Source: CAWCDJ01 sp963836015
GTDB lineage: Bacteria; Acidobacteriota; Terriglobia; Bryobacterales; Bryobacteraceae
Reading direction: 5' to 3'
Assembly (NCBI GenBank): GCA_963836015.1
Contig: CAWIIF010000002.1
Span: 434,001 to 498,000, forward strand
DNA length: 64,000 nt
Below are positions 44,306 to 53,643 of this stretch, piece after piece (position 1 is the stretch's first letter; each line of letters opens with the position of its first letter). The translations under genes and the position numbers were made by a program. The notes beneath the pieces were generated by a model. It was not told the DNA's origin, did not search any database, and saw only the letters and a program-made list of their open reading frames with translations.

Positions 44306-45139
44306 ATGACCAGACGAACCGCGTTCCAAGCCGCCGCCGGCCTCGCACTGGCCTCCGCAGCCCGGCCGCTTCCCGCCGCGGGCGCCGGACGCCTCAAACA
44401 GTCTCTCGCCCGCTGGTGCTACAGCAAGATTCCGCTCGACGATTTGTGCCGCCAGGCCGCCGAAATGGGCGTCAGCGGCATTGACCTCGTCGAGCCCGAG
44501 GATTGGCCCACCATCCGCAAGTACGGACTGGTCCCCACCGTCACCAGTGGCGGGGCGAAGATCCCCGACGGCTGGAACCGCAAGGAGAGCCACGACCGCC
44601 TCGCTGCCGAAATCACCGTGCGCATCCAGGGCGCCGCCAAAGCCAAAGTGCCCAACGTCATCACCTTCAGCGGCAACCGCGCCGGCATGTCGGATGAGGA
44701 AGGCAAGGAGAACACCATCGCCGGCCTCCGCCGCGTCAAGAAGGTCGCCGAAGACAACGACGTGATGATCGTGCTCGAGCTGCTCAATAGCAAGGTAAAC
44801 CACAAGGACTACATGTGCGACCACACCGCCTGGGGCGTGGACGTCGTCAAGGCCGTGGATTCGCCGCGCGTGAAGCTGCTCTACGACATCTACCACATGC
44901 AGATCATGGAGGGCGACATCATCCGCACCATTCGCGACAACTTCCAGTACATCGCCCACTATCACACCGGCGGAGTGCCCGGACGCCACGAGCTCGACGA
45001 CACCCAGGAGCTGCAGTGGCGCACCATCGCCAAGGCCATCGCCGACCTGAACTTCCAGGGCTTCTTCGCGCACGAGTTCGTGCCGGTCAAAGATCCCATG
45101 GCCTCCCTCAAGCAGGCCGTGGAGCTGTGTACTGTTTAG
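44306..45139 (+). CDS. Tat-exported hydroxypyruvate-isomerase-like TIM-barrel protein
   Basis: The 277-residue protein has a Tat-like signal (MTRRTAFQAAAGLALASA) and an AP-endonuclease-2-type TIM barrel. Metal-site segments are VMIVLELLNSKVNHKDY (Glu), KLLYDIYHMQIMEGD (Asp and His) and AHYHTGGVPGRHELDD (His). This matches hydroxypyruvate isomerase or related sugar isomerases. An exported form suggests action on an extracytoplasmic sugar or inositol-like compound. A fructokinase begins 36 bp downstream on the same strand. Confidence 0.85.
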   Translation: MTRRTAFQAAAGLALASAARPLPAAGAGRLKQSLARWCYSKIPLDDLCRQAAEMGVSGIDLVEPEDWPTIRKYGLVPTVTSGGAKIPDGWNRKESHDRLAAEITVRIQGAAKAKVPNVITFSGNRAGMSDEEGKENTIAGLRRVKKVAEDNDVMIVLELLNSKVNHKDYMCDHTAWGVDVVKAVDSPRVKLLYDIYHMQIMEGDIIRTIRDNFQYIAHYHTGGVPGRHELDDTQELQWRTIAKAIADLNFQGFFAHEFVPVKDPMASLKQAVELCTV

Positions 45140-45174
45140 CCGTGCTATTTTATTACGGCGAATCGAGGTGACTC

Positions 45175-46035
45175 TTGTTTGGAGCGATTGAAGCCGGCGG
45201 CACGAAGTTCGTCTGCGGGGTCGGCACGGGTCCCGAGGACCTGACCACCGTTCAGATTCCGAGCACCACTCCGGAGGAGACCGTGGGCGAATGCATCGCC
45301 CTGCTCTCGAAACACAACCTGCAGGCAGTCGGAATCGCCTCGTTCGGGCCGGTGGACCTGCGCACCGGCCACATCACCTCCACCCCCAAAGCCGGCTGGA
45401 CCGATTTCGACATCGCCGGAACCATCGGCCGCGCGCTCGGAGTGGTGGTCGGCTTCGACACCGACGTCAACGGCGCGGCCCTCGGCGAGGCCCGCTGGGG
45501 CGCCGCCCAGGACCTGACCGACTTCCTCTATCTGACCATCGGCACCGGCATCGGCGGCGGCGCGATCTCCAACGGCCGCGTGGTTCACGGTATGCTCCAC
45601 CCCGAAATGGGGCACATCCGCATCCCGCACGATCTGTCGCGCGACCCTTTCAAAGGCTGTTGCCCGTATCATGGAGACTGTCTCGAAGGCCTGGCCTCCG
45701 GGCCCTCCATGGAGGCGCGGTGGGGCACCCCCGCCGCCGGGCTGCCACCCGACCATCCGGCCTGGGCGCTCGAAGCCCGCTACCTCGCGCTCGGCCTCGC
45801 CAGTTGGGTATGCACCCTATCGCCGCAGCGCATCGTCATGGGCGGCGGCGTAATGCAGCAGCCGCATCTATTCCCGCTCATCCGCACCGAGTTGGCCTGC
45901 ATCCTCAATGGATATATCCGGGCGCCCGAGATTCTCGAAGGTCTCGAATCGTACGTGGTGCCGCCGCGCCTCGGATCCCGGTCGGGCGTCCTCGGAGCGC
46001 TGGTTTTGGCCGAGCAGACGCTGGCGGGCTGCTGA
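45175..46035 (+). CDS. ROK-family fructokinase
   Basis: The 286-residue protein starts at TTG 45175 (GAGGTGA close upstream) with MFGAIEAGGTKFVCGVG. It contains DTDVNGAALGEARWGA (catalytic Asp), TIGTGIGGGAI, and the fructokinase zinc pattern EMGHIRIP ... FKGCCPYHGDCLEGLASGPS (H147, C163, H166, C169). It phosphorylates fructose or a related ketose with ATP. It follows the isomerase-like gene closely and is probably cotranscribed with it. It belongs to a different subgroup from the ROK protein at 16 kb, which has a CxCGxxGC site. Confidence 0.89.
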   Translation: MFGAIEAGGTKFVCGVGTGPEDLTTVQIPSTTPEETVGECIALLSKHNLQAVGIASFGPVDLRTGHITSTPKAGWTDFDIAGTIGRALGVVVGFDTDVNGAALGEARWGAAQDLTDFLYLTIGTGIGGGAISNGRVVHGMLHPEMGHIRIPHDLSRDPFKGCCPYHGDCLEGLASGPSMEARWGTPAAGLPPDHPAWALEARYLALGLASWVCTLSPQRIVMGGGVMQQPHLFPLIRTELACILNGYIRAPEILEGLESYVVPPRLGSRSGVLGALVLAEQTLAGC

Positions 46036-46138
46036 CGTACCCAGACCTTCATGAAATATTGAGGGCTTGTTTATGACTTCTTAAGGTCCTTGTCGCTACC
46101 CTGGGTCTGAAGCCGGCCAGAACCGTCTCAGGGGAATT

Positions 46139-47308
46139 ATGCAATTCAGCGATCTGGAGAATCTCGCCGCGATTAGTCTCTGGTTTGGGTTAGCCTCGGT
46201 TGCCTGCGCACAGAGTGCGCCGGCCGCGCAGACGCCGGCACCGCTTCCTACTCCCGCCATGACCGGGCCTCTGCAGGCTGCCCCTCCGACCCTCTTTGAT
46301 GCCGGACCTTTTGGCAAACTCGCCGTGAACGGCATCCTCAGCGGGATGGGCCTCTGGCAGGGCAATCACGTCTCTGGTGACGAGCCCACCCAAGCGGCTC
46401 TCAGTAACGGTCAGGTCTTTATTCAAAAGACTACCGGCTGGTGGCAGTTCTACGTTCAGGCGGGCGCGTACGATATCCCGGCCCTGGGGACGCCGTTCGT
46501 CTCCACCAATGACACCTTGAACAACCTCTACGGTCCGTTGCCTGTCGGTTTTCTGAAGCTGGCGCCGGCGAAGAACACCTCGATCCTGATCGGCTCCCTG
46601 CCCACCCTGATCGGTGCCGAGTACACCTTTACGTTCGAGAACATGAACATCGACCGCGGGTTGCTATGGAACCAGGAAAACGCCATAAACCGCGGAGTCC
46701 AGGTGAATCAGACCATGGGAAAATTCACCGCTTCGTTGAGCTGGAACGACGGCTTCTATTCCAACCGCTACACGTGGCTGAGTGGCTCCCTGACTTATGC
46801 CAATGGCCCCCACAGCGTTACGTTCGTGGCGGGTGGAAACTACGGGCAGACGGCGTTTCAGAATGGGGCCACGCCGGTGCAAAACAACAGCAGCATCTAC
46901 GACATCATCTATACGTACAATAAGGGCTCCTGGATCGTTCAGCCATACCTTCAATACACGGAGGTACCCACGAACCGGGAGATCGGCATCGTCAAGGGTG
47001 CGTCGACTCGAGGCGGTGCGATCCTGGTGAGCCACAGCTTCAAACACGGGTTCTCGCTCGCCGGGCGCTGGGAATACATTTCCAGCACTGGTAAAGCCAG
47101 TGAGCAAGCGGTCAATTTGCTCTACGGTCCCGGCAGCGCGGCATGGTCGGCAACTCTGACCCCCACCTTCCAATACGGCCGCTTCTTCGTTCGTGGAGAC
47201 CTTTCCTTTGTTCGAGCCGACAATTTCACGCCGGGTTACGCCTTCGGTCCCGAGGGGACGAACCGAAACCAGCCGCGTGGCGTCATGGAAGCAGGCTTTT
47301 TGTTTTGA
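46139..47308 (+). CDS. Outer-membrane beta-barrel (porin-like, BBP2 type) protein
   Basis: The 389-residue protein has a signal peptide ending ASVACAQ and a Pro/Ala-rich linker. A series of amphipathic strands follows (for example GWWQFYVQAGAYDIPALG, GKFTASLSWNDGFYSNRYTWLSGSLTYANG, WSATLTPTFQYGRFFVRGDLSFVRADN), and it ends in FLF, a BamA-type C-terminal aromatic. AGGGGA before ATG 46139 is a good ribosome site. It resembles the beta-barrel porin-2 group. Its codon use looks somewhat less GC-rich than its neighbours. Cargo is unknown. Confidence 0.8.
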   Translation: MQFSDLENLAAISLWFGLASVACAQSAPAAQTPAPLPTPAMTGPLQAAPPTLFDAGPFGKLAVNGILSGMGLWQGNHVSGDEPTQAALSNGQVFIQKTTGWWQFYVQAGAYDIPALGTPFVSTNDTLNNLYGPLPVGFLKLAPAKNTSILIGSLPTLIGAEYTFTFENMNIDRGLLWNQENAINRGVQVNQTMGKFTASLSWNDGFYSNRYTWLSGSLTYANGPHSVTFVAGGNYGQTAFQNGATPVQNNSSIYDIIYTYNKGSWIVQPYLQYTEVPTNREIGIVKGASTRGGAILVSHSFKHGFSLAGRWEYISSTGKASEQAVNLLYGPGSAAWSATLTPTFQYGRFFVRGDLSFVRADNFTPGYAFGPEGTNRNQPRGVMEAGFLF

Positions 47309-47362
47309 CTTGCATGCAACATTTTGCCAACTTTTCGCCTTTTCGCGCGTATTAACTTAACA

Positions 47363-49870
47363 ATGGCCAGACTCTGGTTGGATCTTCAGTTTGCGCTGCG
47401 CAATCTGCGGCGCAGCCCCCTGTTTACATTTGTGGCGGTCGCGTCGCTCGCTCTGGGAATCGGGGCCAACACAGCGATCTTCACGTTGATCGACCAGTTG
47501 ATGCTGCGCCTGCTGCCGGTGCGCGATCCCAATCAGCTCGTTATGATCTGGTCCACCGGCCCGCACATGGGGAGCAACCGCGGGGCGCGCGCGTCATCCT
47601 ACCCGATGTACCAGGATTATCAGCGCCTGGCAAAGGCGTTTTCCTACGTCTTCTGCCGCCTTGAAACGTCCACCTCCATCAGCTTCAACGGGCAGACCGA
47701 GCGCGTGGACGCCGAACTCGTCTCCGGGAACTACTTTCAAGCGCTGGGAGTCAACCCCGCCGCCGGCCGCGTCTTCTCCCCGGAACAGGATGACCGCGTC
47801 TACAAAGGCCAACCCTCCGTCGTCCTCGGCTACCCGTATTGGATGTCCCGCTTCGCCGGCGACCCCGGCGTGGTCGGCAGGAAGATCATCGTGGACAACT
47901 ACCCGATGACCATCGTGGGAGTGTCCGCGGCGGGCTTCCTGGGGCTGGACCCCTCGCACACCCCGCAGATTCGAATCCCGATTCAGATGAAGCCGCTGAT
48001 GACGCCCGGCTGGGACGATATGGGCGATCGCCGCAGCCAGTGGATCCAGATGTTCGCCCGCCTGCGGCCGGGCTTCACGCTGGATTCGGCCAAGGCCTCG
48101 CTACAGCCGCTCTTCCACCAGATTCTGGTCGACGAGCTCGCCCGGCCCGAAATGCGCGATACCAACGACTATTACCGGAAGCGTTTCCTGGCGCGCCAGG
48201 TCCGCATGGAAGCCGCCGCTACCGGCTATTCGCAGATGCGCCAGTCATACTCCACGGCCCTGGTGGTGTTGATGTGCATGGTCGGGCTCGTGCTGCTCAT
48301 CGCCTGCTTCAATGTGGCGAACCTCCTCATCGCGCAGGCCATGGCGCGCCAGAAGGAAATGGCGGTGCGCCTGGCGGTGGGCGCCTCGCGCCGCCAGATC
48401 GTGACCCAACTGCTGATCGAAAGCCTTTTGCTCTCCGCGGCCGGCGGCCTGGCCGGGCTCTTCCTCGCCATAGGCATCATTCGGATGCTGCTGAGTTTCC
48501 TCCCCACCGGCGGCTCCCCCCTGATGCTGAGCGCCAATCCCGATCTGCGAATCCTCGCCTTCAATGCCGGGCTGGCCCTGCTGACCGGCCTGCTGTTCGG
48601 CCTCGCCCCGGCCCTCCAATCCATGCGCGTGGACCTGTGGAGCACCCTCAAAGACGTGGTCGGCGCGATCGCCGGCGGCAGCGGCTCCGTGCGGCTGCGC
48701 AAGATCCTGGTCACGGCGCAGGTGGCCTTTTCGTTCCTGCTGCTGGCCGGCGCGGGGCTGTTCGTGAAGACGCTGGCGAATCTCAAGGAGACCAACGCCG
48801 GGTTCCGCGACATCGACAACCTCGCCACGTTTCAGGTGGACCCTGCGCTGAGCGGCTACGACATTCCGCGAATCAAGGAGTTCTACCGTCGCCTGCTTCA
48901 GGACATCCAGATGGTGCCCGGCGTGAAATCGGCTGCCTATGCCATGGTGCCGGTCCTCAGCGGAGGCGAATGGGATTCCAGCATGTCGGTGGAAGGGCAC
49001 CGCATCAAAGACGGCGAGGACATGCAGGCCTTCATGAACGGCATTTCCGGCGACTACTGGAAAACCATGGGCGTGCCGCTGCTGGCCGGCCGCGATTTCG
49101 ATAGCCGCGACGACGGCAAGAAGATCACCGTCGCGATCGTCAACCGCAAATTCGCCACCCATTTCTTCGGCAGCGAGAGCCCGATCGGCCGCCATGTCGG
49201 CTTCGGCGAGGGCCCCAAGGCGAAACTGGATATCGAGATCATCGGAGTCACCGAGGATTCGCTCTACGAAGGCCCGCGCGAAGGGATTCACCGCCAGGTG
49301 TTCGTGCCGTTTCGCCAGGCCGATTATCCGGCGGGCGTTTCGTTCTACGTGCGAACCTCGCTCGATTCGAAGAGCCTGTTCTCGGCCCTGCGCGACAAAG
49401 TGAGGGCCATTGACCCCGCCATGCCCATATTCGAGATGAAGACCCTCGAAAACCAGCTCGACGACACGCTCAGCACCGAACGCCTGATTGCCGTACTTTC
49501 GGCCGCATTCGGCGTACTCGCGACTCTGCTGGCGGCCCTGGGTCTCTACGGCGTCATGGCTTTCGTGGTCGCCCGCCGCACCAAGGAAATCGGCCTCCGC
49601 ATGGCGCTGGGCGCCTCGCAGGGCGGCGTCGTCTGGATGGTCCTTCGCGAGGCCCTGATTCTGCTCGGAATCGGCCTGGGCGTAGGCGTCCCCTGTGCGT
49701 TCCTGCTGAGCCGCTACGTTTCCTCCCAGTTGTTCGGCGTCAAGCCCACCGATGTCTGGACCGCCGCCGCCGCGCTCCTGATCCTGGCGGGTGTCGCCGC
49801 CGGAGCAGGCTGGCTGCCGGCCCGCCGCGCCAGCGCCATCGATCCCATCAAAGCTCTCCGCTACGAATGA
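47363..49870 (+). CDS. Intact ADOP-type MacB/FtsX ABC permease
   Basis: The 835-residue protein is a full ADOP: N-terminal helix (FALRNLRRSPLFTFVAVASLALGIGANTAIFTLID), first MacB periplasmic domain, first FtsX core (LVVLMCMVGLVLLIACFNVANLLIAQAMARQKEMAVRLAVGASRRQ), a second MacB domain (about 480-700) and a C-terminal FtsX core (LLAALGLYGVMAFVVARRTKEIGLRMALGASQGGVV). The usual ADOP frame is intact, unlike the two other copies. No ATPase gene is adjacent. ADOPs are thought to be MacB-like efflux or envelope-lipid transporters. ATG 47363 is preferred over the TTG at 47324. Confidence 0.9.
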   Translation: MARLWLDLQFALRNLRRSPLFTFVAVASLALGIGANTAIFTLIDQLMLRLLPVRDPNQLVMIWSTGPHMGSNRGARASSYPMYQDYQRLAKAFSYVFCRLETSTSISFNGQTERVDAELVSGNYFQALGVNPAAGRVFSPEQDDRVYKGQPSVVLGYPYWMSRFAGDPGVVGRKIIVDNYPMTIVGVSAAGFLGLDPSHTPQIRIPIQMKPLMTPGWDDMGDRRSQWIQMFARLRPGFTLDSAKASLQPLFHQILVDELARPEMRDTNDYYRKRFLARQVRMEAAATGYSQMRQSYSTALVVLMCMVGLVLLIACFNVANLLIAQAMARQKEMAVRLAVGASRRQIVTQLLIESLLLSAAGGLAGLFLAIGIIRMLLSFLPTGGSPLMLSANPDLRILAFNAGLALLTGLLFGLAPALQSMRVDLWSTLKDVVGAIAGGSGSVRLRKILVTAQVAFSFLLLAGAGLFVKTLANLKETNAGFRDIDNLATFQVDPALSGYDIPRIKEFYRRLLQDIQMVPGVKSAAYAMVPVLSGGEWDSSMSVEGHRIKDGEDMQAFMNGISGDYWKTMGVPLLAGRDFDSRDDGKKITVAIVNRKFATHFFGSESPIGRHVGFGEGPKAKLDIEIIGVTEDSLYEGPREGIHRQVFVPFRQADYPAGVSFYVRTSLDSKSLFSALRDKVRAIDPAMPIFEMKTLENQLDDTLSTERLIAVLSAAFGVLATLLAALGLYGVMAFVVARRTKEIGLRMALGASQGGVVWMVLREALILLGIGLGVGVPCAFLLSRYVSSQLFGVKPTDVWTAAAALLILAGVAAGAGWLPARRASAIDPIKALRYE

Positions 49871-50809
49871 GCAGGTAACTCACGGCGCTCGCCGACCGCA
49901 CACCGGGCAGCCGCTCGATCTGTTCGATGGCGCGGGCGAAAAATTGGGTTCGTTTCGCCGGCTCCGGATACCGGCTCGCCGGGATCTGCACGCGGTAAGT
50001 CAGCACGTTGGCCGCATTCAGTCCGGGGTCTACCGCCTGCAATCCCACCAGCGTGCGGAACAGCAGCGTCGCGCCCACCAGCAGCATCACCGACAGCGCC
50101 ACTTCCGCCTCCACCAGCGCCGGACGCAGCCGGCCGCCACCGCCGGTCGCGGTCCGCCCGCCCTCGCGAAGCTCCTCGGACAGACCGCTTCGGGACGTCA
50201 CCACCGCCGGCGCCAGTCCGAAGATGAATCCCGGTCAGGACCGAAACGCCCACCGCGAAAAGCAGGATCCGCAGGTCGATGTGGATCGCCGTTCCGCGCG
50301 TCAGGTCGGCGGGCGCGAGCGCCATCAGCGCGCGAATCTCCCACCTTGCCGCCAGCACTCCCAGTACCCCGCCCGCCAGCCCGAGGAGCATGCGGCTCCC
50401 ACAGGTCGTTCTCCCGGTTGATGAATTAGAACTCTGGAGGCAGCACGCCGATAATGGTGGCCGGCGTCGAATTCACTTGGACTCTGCGCTCCACGACGTG
50501 TTCGTCGCCGCCGAACCAGCTCTGCCACAACCGGTAGCTGATGATCTGCACGTTCGGCGCCCGCGGCCGGTCATCTTCGGCGGTAAAGAGACGCCCGCGG
50601 AACGGCTTCACGCCGAGCATGGGCAGCAGCTCGGCAGTCACCCCTTGTTTCTGCAGCTCCTCGGTATGGGCGCCATCGGCCAGCACCGAGCGGGTCGGCA
50701 CAAATCCAGCGACCTCCTCGAAGACGTCGTTCTGCCGCGTCCAGTCCAGGTAGTTCGCCGGCGCCGCGGAATTGTGGTCGCGGCCGCCTGCAGGGTATTC
50801 ATATCGGGA
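49848..50809 (-). pseudogene. Decayed ADOP permease remnant
   Basis: Minus-strand fragments of one ADOP remain. From 50797 to 50426 a piece of the first MacB domain is legible (ANYLDWTRQNDVFEEVAGF ... GVKPFRGRLFTAEDD) and ends in a stop. It lacks the N-terminal helix. Next, an FtsX fragment (MLLGLAGGVLGVLAARWEIRALMALAP) follows an internal deletion. A one-base shift near 50227 leads into EAEVALSVMLLVGATLLF and the opening of the second MacB domain. The C-terminal half is missing, and the last codons overlap the intact ADOP by 23 bp. It is clearly non-functional. Confidence 0.8.
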
Positions 50810-50834
50810 TTAGACTACCAGAAAGGATATCGGT

Positions 50835-51410
50835 TTGCGGCTGCTGCTTCTGGCGCTTTCGGTGCTTTCGATCACTGCCCCGGCGGCCACCCTGCGTTAC
50901 TGGGTGGAGCCTTGCGCCGGCGCCGGCCGCCAGTGCCAGCCGGGCGATCCTGAACTGGCCGCATGGGCTTTGGAGGCTTGGCAGGCAGCCTCCGGCGGCG
51001 AGCTGACGCTCGAGAAATCCGTAGACCGGGAAGCGGCGCAGATTCGCGTGTACTGGACCACCGGCCACGACGGCCTCTACGGCGAGGCGCGCCCGATCGT
51101 GGTCAACGGACAGCGCGGCGCGGAGGTGTATGTTCTGCCGCCGCCCGCTAGCGAAACCGGCAAGGATCCGCTGCTGCGCGACGCCATCGTGTACCTGACC
51201 TGCCTGCACGAAACCGGGCACGCGCTCGGTCTCGCCCACACGGCCGAATTCGATGACATCATGTACAGCTTCGAATTCGGCGGCGATATCCCCGAGTACT
51301 TCGCCCGCTACCGCCGAAAACTATCGAGGCGCGCGGATATTCGAACGCACTCCGGAATGTCGGCGGCCGACCGTCAGCGTCTCCGGCGTCTGCTGGGTCT
51401 GCGTCTGTGA
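50835..51410 (+). CDS. Secreted matrixin-like zinc metalloprotease
   Basis: The 191-residue protein has a signal (MRLLLLALSVLSITAPAATLRYW) and the metzincin zinc motif HETGHALGLAHT (HExxHxxGxxH) with the Met-turn DIMY shortly after. AAAGGAT lies 6 bases before TTG 50835. The small size suggests a bare catalytic domain without prodomain or hemopexin. It could degrade extracellular protein. Its last 90 bp overlap the convergent SBBP gene, which is unusually large for real genes, so one 3' end may be misread. Confidence 0.82.
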   Translation: MRLLLLALSVLSITAPAATLRYWVEPCAGAGRQCQPGDPELAAWALEAWQAASGGELTLEKSVDREAAQIRVYWTTGHDGLYGEARPIVVNGQRGAEVYVLPPPASETGKDPLLRDAIVYLTCLHETGHALGLAHTAEFDDIMYSFEFGGDIPEYFARYRRKLSRRADIRTHSGMSAADRQRLRRLLGLRL

Positions 51411-53534
51411 CGGGGCGTCCGGTGTGAGCACGAACAGGAAGCCGTCTGTGCCGCCGCCCGCGTAGCCGCCCTGCAGCCCGTATTGCGAGCTCGGCAGGCC
51501 GATGCCGCCCCAGCCCGTCACGTAGACCCTGCCGTCCGCGCCGACGACCACCGCGGAAGGCACATAGATATTGGTATCGCCCACGTAAGTCGAAAACTGG
51601 ATCGCCGCCTTGCCCGGCACTCCGGTTTTGAACTTGGTGACGAAGATGTCGGTGCCCCCGCCCCAGTTGGCCTTCGGGACCGTGCCGGCCGTCGGGAAGT
51701 CCGGCGAGAGCGTATACCCGGTGACATAGATAGCGCCCGCCGCGTCGGTGGCCACGCCGTACGCCACGTCGCCCGCTTTCCCGCCCAGGTAGGTGGAATA
51801 GAGCATGCCCCGCTGGAAGGATTGCGATGGGTCGATCTCCGCTACGAAAACGTCGCCGCCTCCGTAGTTCACCCGCTGGATGGCGTCCGGCGTCAGGGGA
51901 AAGTCGGTCGACAGCGTATAGCCGGTGATGAATACACCGCCCTTGCCGTCGAATGCCATGGCGCGGACCTCCTCGTTGCCCGAGCCGCCGAAATAAGTGG
52001 CGTACTTCAGCGAGTCATTCCCCTGCTTGTTCAGGTCCATCACGCCGACCACCACGTCCGCGCCGCCAGAGGCATTGCCGTTGATCGAGAAGCCCGCCAT
52101 GGGGAATTGCGTGGAAAGTGTCGAAACCGCGAAGTACGTCAGCCCGTTGTTGTCCACCAGGATGTTGCGCCCGTCGTCCAGGTCCTCGCCGCCGAGGTAA
52201 GTGGCGTAATCGATCCCTCCGGTGCCCGGGTCCATCTTGGCCACAAACGCGTCCTGGTCGCCCCAGCGAACCGCCTGGTAGCCGTTCGCGGTGACCGGGA
52301 AATCGCTGGCCTTGGTGGTGCCGATGAGGTAAATCCGCCCGTCCTTGCCCGCGGCGATCCCGTTCACCACCGTGTCGCCGTCGGTCCCGTTCAGGTAGCT
52401 GGAGAAAATCAGCCCGTCGCCGCCATACTGTGAGGGGTCGAGCTTCGCCACGAACCCGTTCAGGAAGCTCGCCGAGGGGGAAGTCTGGGTGGCGCCTACC
52501 GACGGAAAATCGACGGAGGTCGTGTAGCCCGTCAGGTAGGCGACCCCCGCGGAGTCCACGTCGATCGCCTGCGGGATGTCGTTGGCCGTGCCGCCCAGGT
52601 AGGTCGAATAGACCAGGTTGTAGCCACCCCCGGTGGTGTCGATGACCGAGAGAAAGATGTCGACCAGCCCGGCGTTGCCGTTGTTGTAAGCGCCGTCTAC
52701 ATACGGGATCAGGCCCGTGTCGGTCTGCCCGGTGATGTACAGCCGGCCCTTGGAGTCCATCTTGGCGGCATTGATCTGGTCTGCCCCCAGGCCGCCCCAA
52801 TAGGTGAGGTAAGAGAGCACCGGGTCCACCACCAGGGTCCGGCGCCGGTTATAACGGCCCAGCCGCAGCCCTACCTGGTTGTGACCCAGCAGCCGGTAGC
52901 CGCCCGCCACTTCCACGCGGGCCGAGCTTCGCGGATCCACCTGGTAGACCACCGGCCGCTTCTGCACCAGCCGCTGGCCTCCCGATTCCAGCACCAGGTC
53001 GCCTTCCGGCGTCAGGCGGAGCCTGGCCTCGCCCGTGAACTGCATGCGGATGCCGCGCGGGTCGGCGCCCGGCGCCACCACGAAGTCGTATTCCAGTTGG
53101 CCCTGGTTTCCGTAATATTCCACATCCACGCCGGGATACACCGAACGGTAGCGGACTCGCGCATAGCTGGGAATGTGAGTGCGCCAGCGGTCGCGGCCGC
53201 CGACGTATGAGTCGATTCGGGCGGCGGATCGATCGAGCGCTTCGATTTCCGGCGCGCGGTTCGACTTCAAGAGCGAGACGTCCACGCGGCGGGCACCGGG
53301 CAGGCGGAACGAAGGACCCTGGCTGGTAAGAACGAGGGTGACGCCGCCGGACCGCGCGGCGTACCGGACTTCCGAATTCATTTGGCCTAGGTTCGCTTCA
53401 AAGCGCAGCGGCAGTTGCGCCATCGCCGACCGGGCTTGCGCCAGGGCAGCGGCGTTCGAATCTACGGAACGCCCTGCCGCGGCGAGCATCGACGCGGAAC
53501 ATACCAAGGTCGCAAAGCGAGACAGACGGAGCAT
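51321..53534 (-). CDS. SBBP-repeat beta-propeller exported protein
   Basis: The 737-residue protein has a signal region (MLRLSRFATLVCSASMLAAAG) and an N-terminal domain (LPLRFEANLGQMNSEVRYAARSGGVTLVLTSQG ... YPGVDVEYYGNQGQLEYDFVVAPGADP). A run of SBBP blades follows, each with a YSTYLGG-like strand and a VAYLTGYT or VFITGYT strand (at least seven blades between residues 230 and 690). The family is common in Acidobacteriota and other soil bacteria. It is presumably a surface or secreted beta-propeller, ligand unknown. Its 3' end overlaps the matrixin gene by 90 bp. Confidence 0.88.
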   Translation of the reverse strand: MLRLSRFATLVCSASMLAAAGRSVDSNAAALAQARSAMAQLPLRFEANLGQMNSEVRYAARSGGVTLVLTSQGPSFRLPGARRVDVSLLKSNRAPEIEALDRSAARIDSYVGGRDRWRTHIPSYARVRYRSVYPGVDVEYYGNQGQLEYDFVVAPGADPRGIRMQFTGEARLRLTPEGDLVLESGGQRLVQKRPVVYQVDPRSSARVEVAGGYRLLGHNQVGLRLGRYNRRRTLVVDPVLSYLTYWGGLGADQINAAKMDSKGRLYITGQTDTGLIPYVDGAYNNGNAGLVDIFLSVIDTTGGGYNLVYSTYLGGTANDIPQAIDVDSAGVAYLTGYTTSVDFPSVGATQTSPSASFLNGFVAKLDPSQYGGDGLIFSSYLNGTDGDTVVNGIAAGKDGRIYLIGTTKASDFPVTANGYQAVRWGDQDAFVAKMDPGTGGIDYATYLGGEDLDDGRNILVDNNGLTYFAVSTLSTQFPMAGFSINGNASGGADVVVGVMDLNKQGNDSLKYATYFGGSGNEEVRAMAFDGKGGVFITGYTLSTDFPLTPDAIQRVNYGGGDVFVAEIDPSQSFQRGMLYSTYLGGKAGDVAYGVATDAAGAIYVTGYTLSPDFPTAGTVPKANWGGGTDIFVTKFKTGVPGKAAIQFSTYVGDTNIYVPSAVVVGADGRVYVTGWGGIGLPSSQYGLQGGYAGGGTDGFLFVLTPDAPSQTQTQQTPETLTVGRRHSGVRSNIRAPR

Positions 53535-53643
53535 ATAGATCCCTGATGAAAGTTAGAACGCGAACCTTTATTAAAACATGCGTGAGGTGTGCTTCGTAGT
53601 GGGCGGTTTGTTCACAGGCGTGGCCGTGCGTTACAGTAAACTC

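Noticed and set aside
47310..47319. TTGCATGCAA palindrome before the intact ADOP gene
   Set aside because: A single 10-bp palindrome without a second site or known regulator is likely chance.
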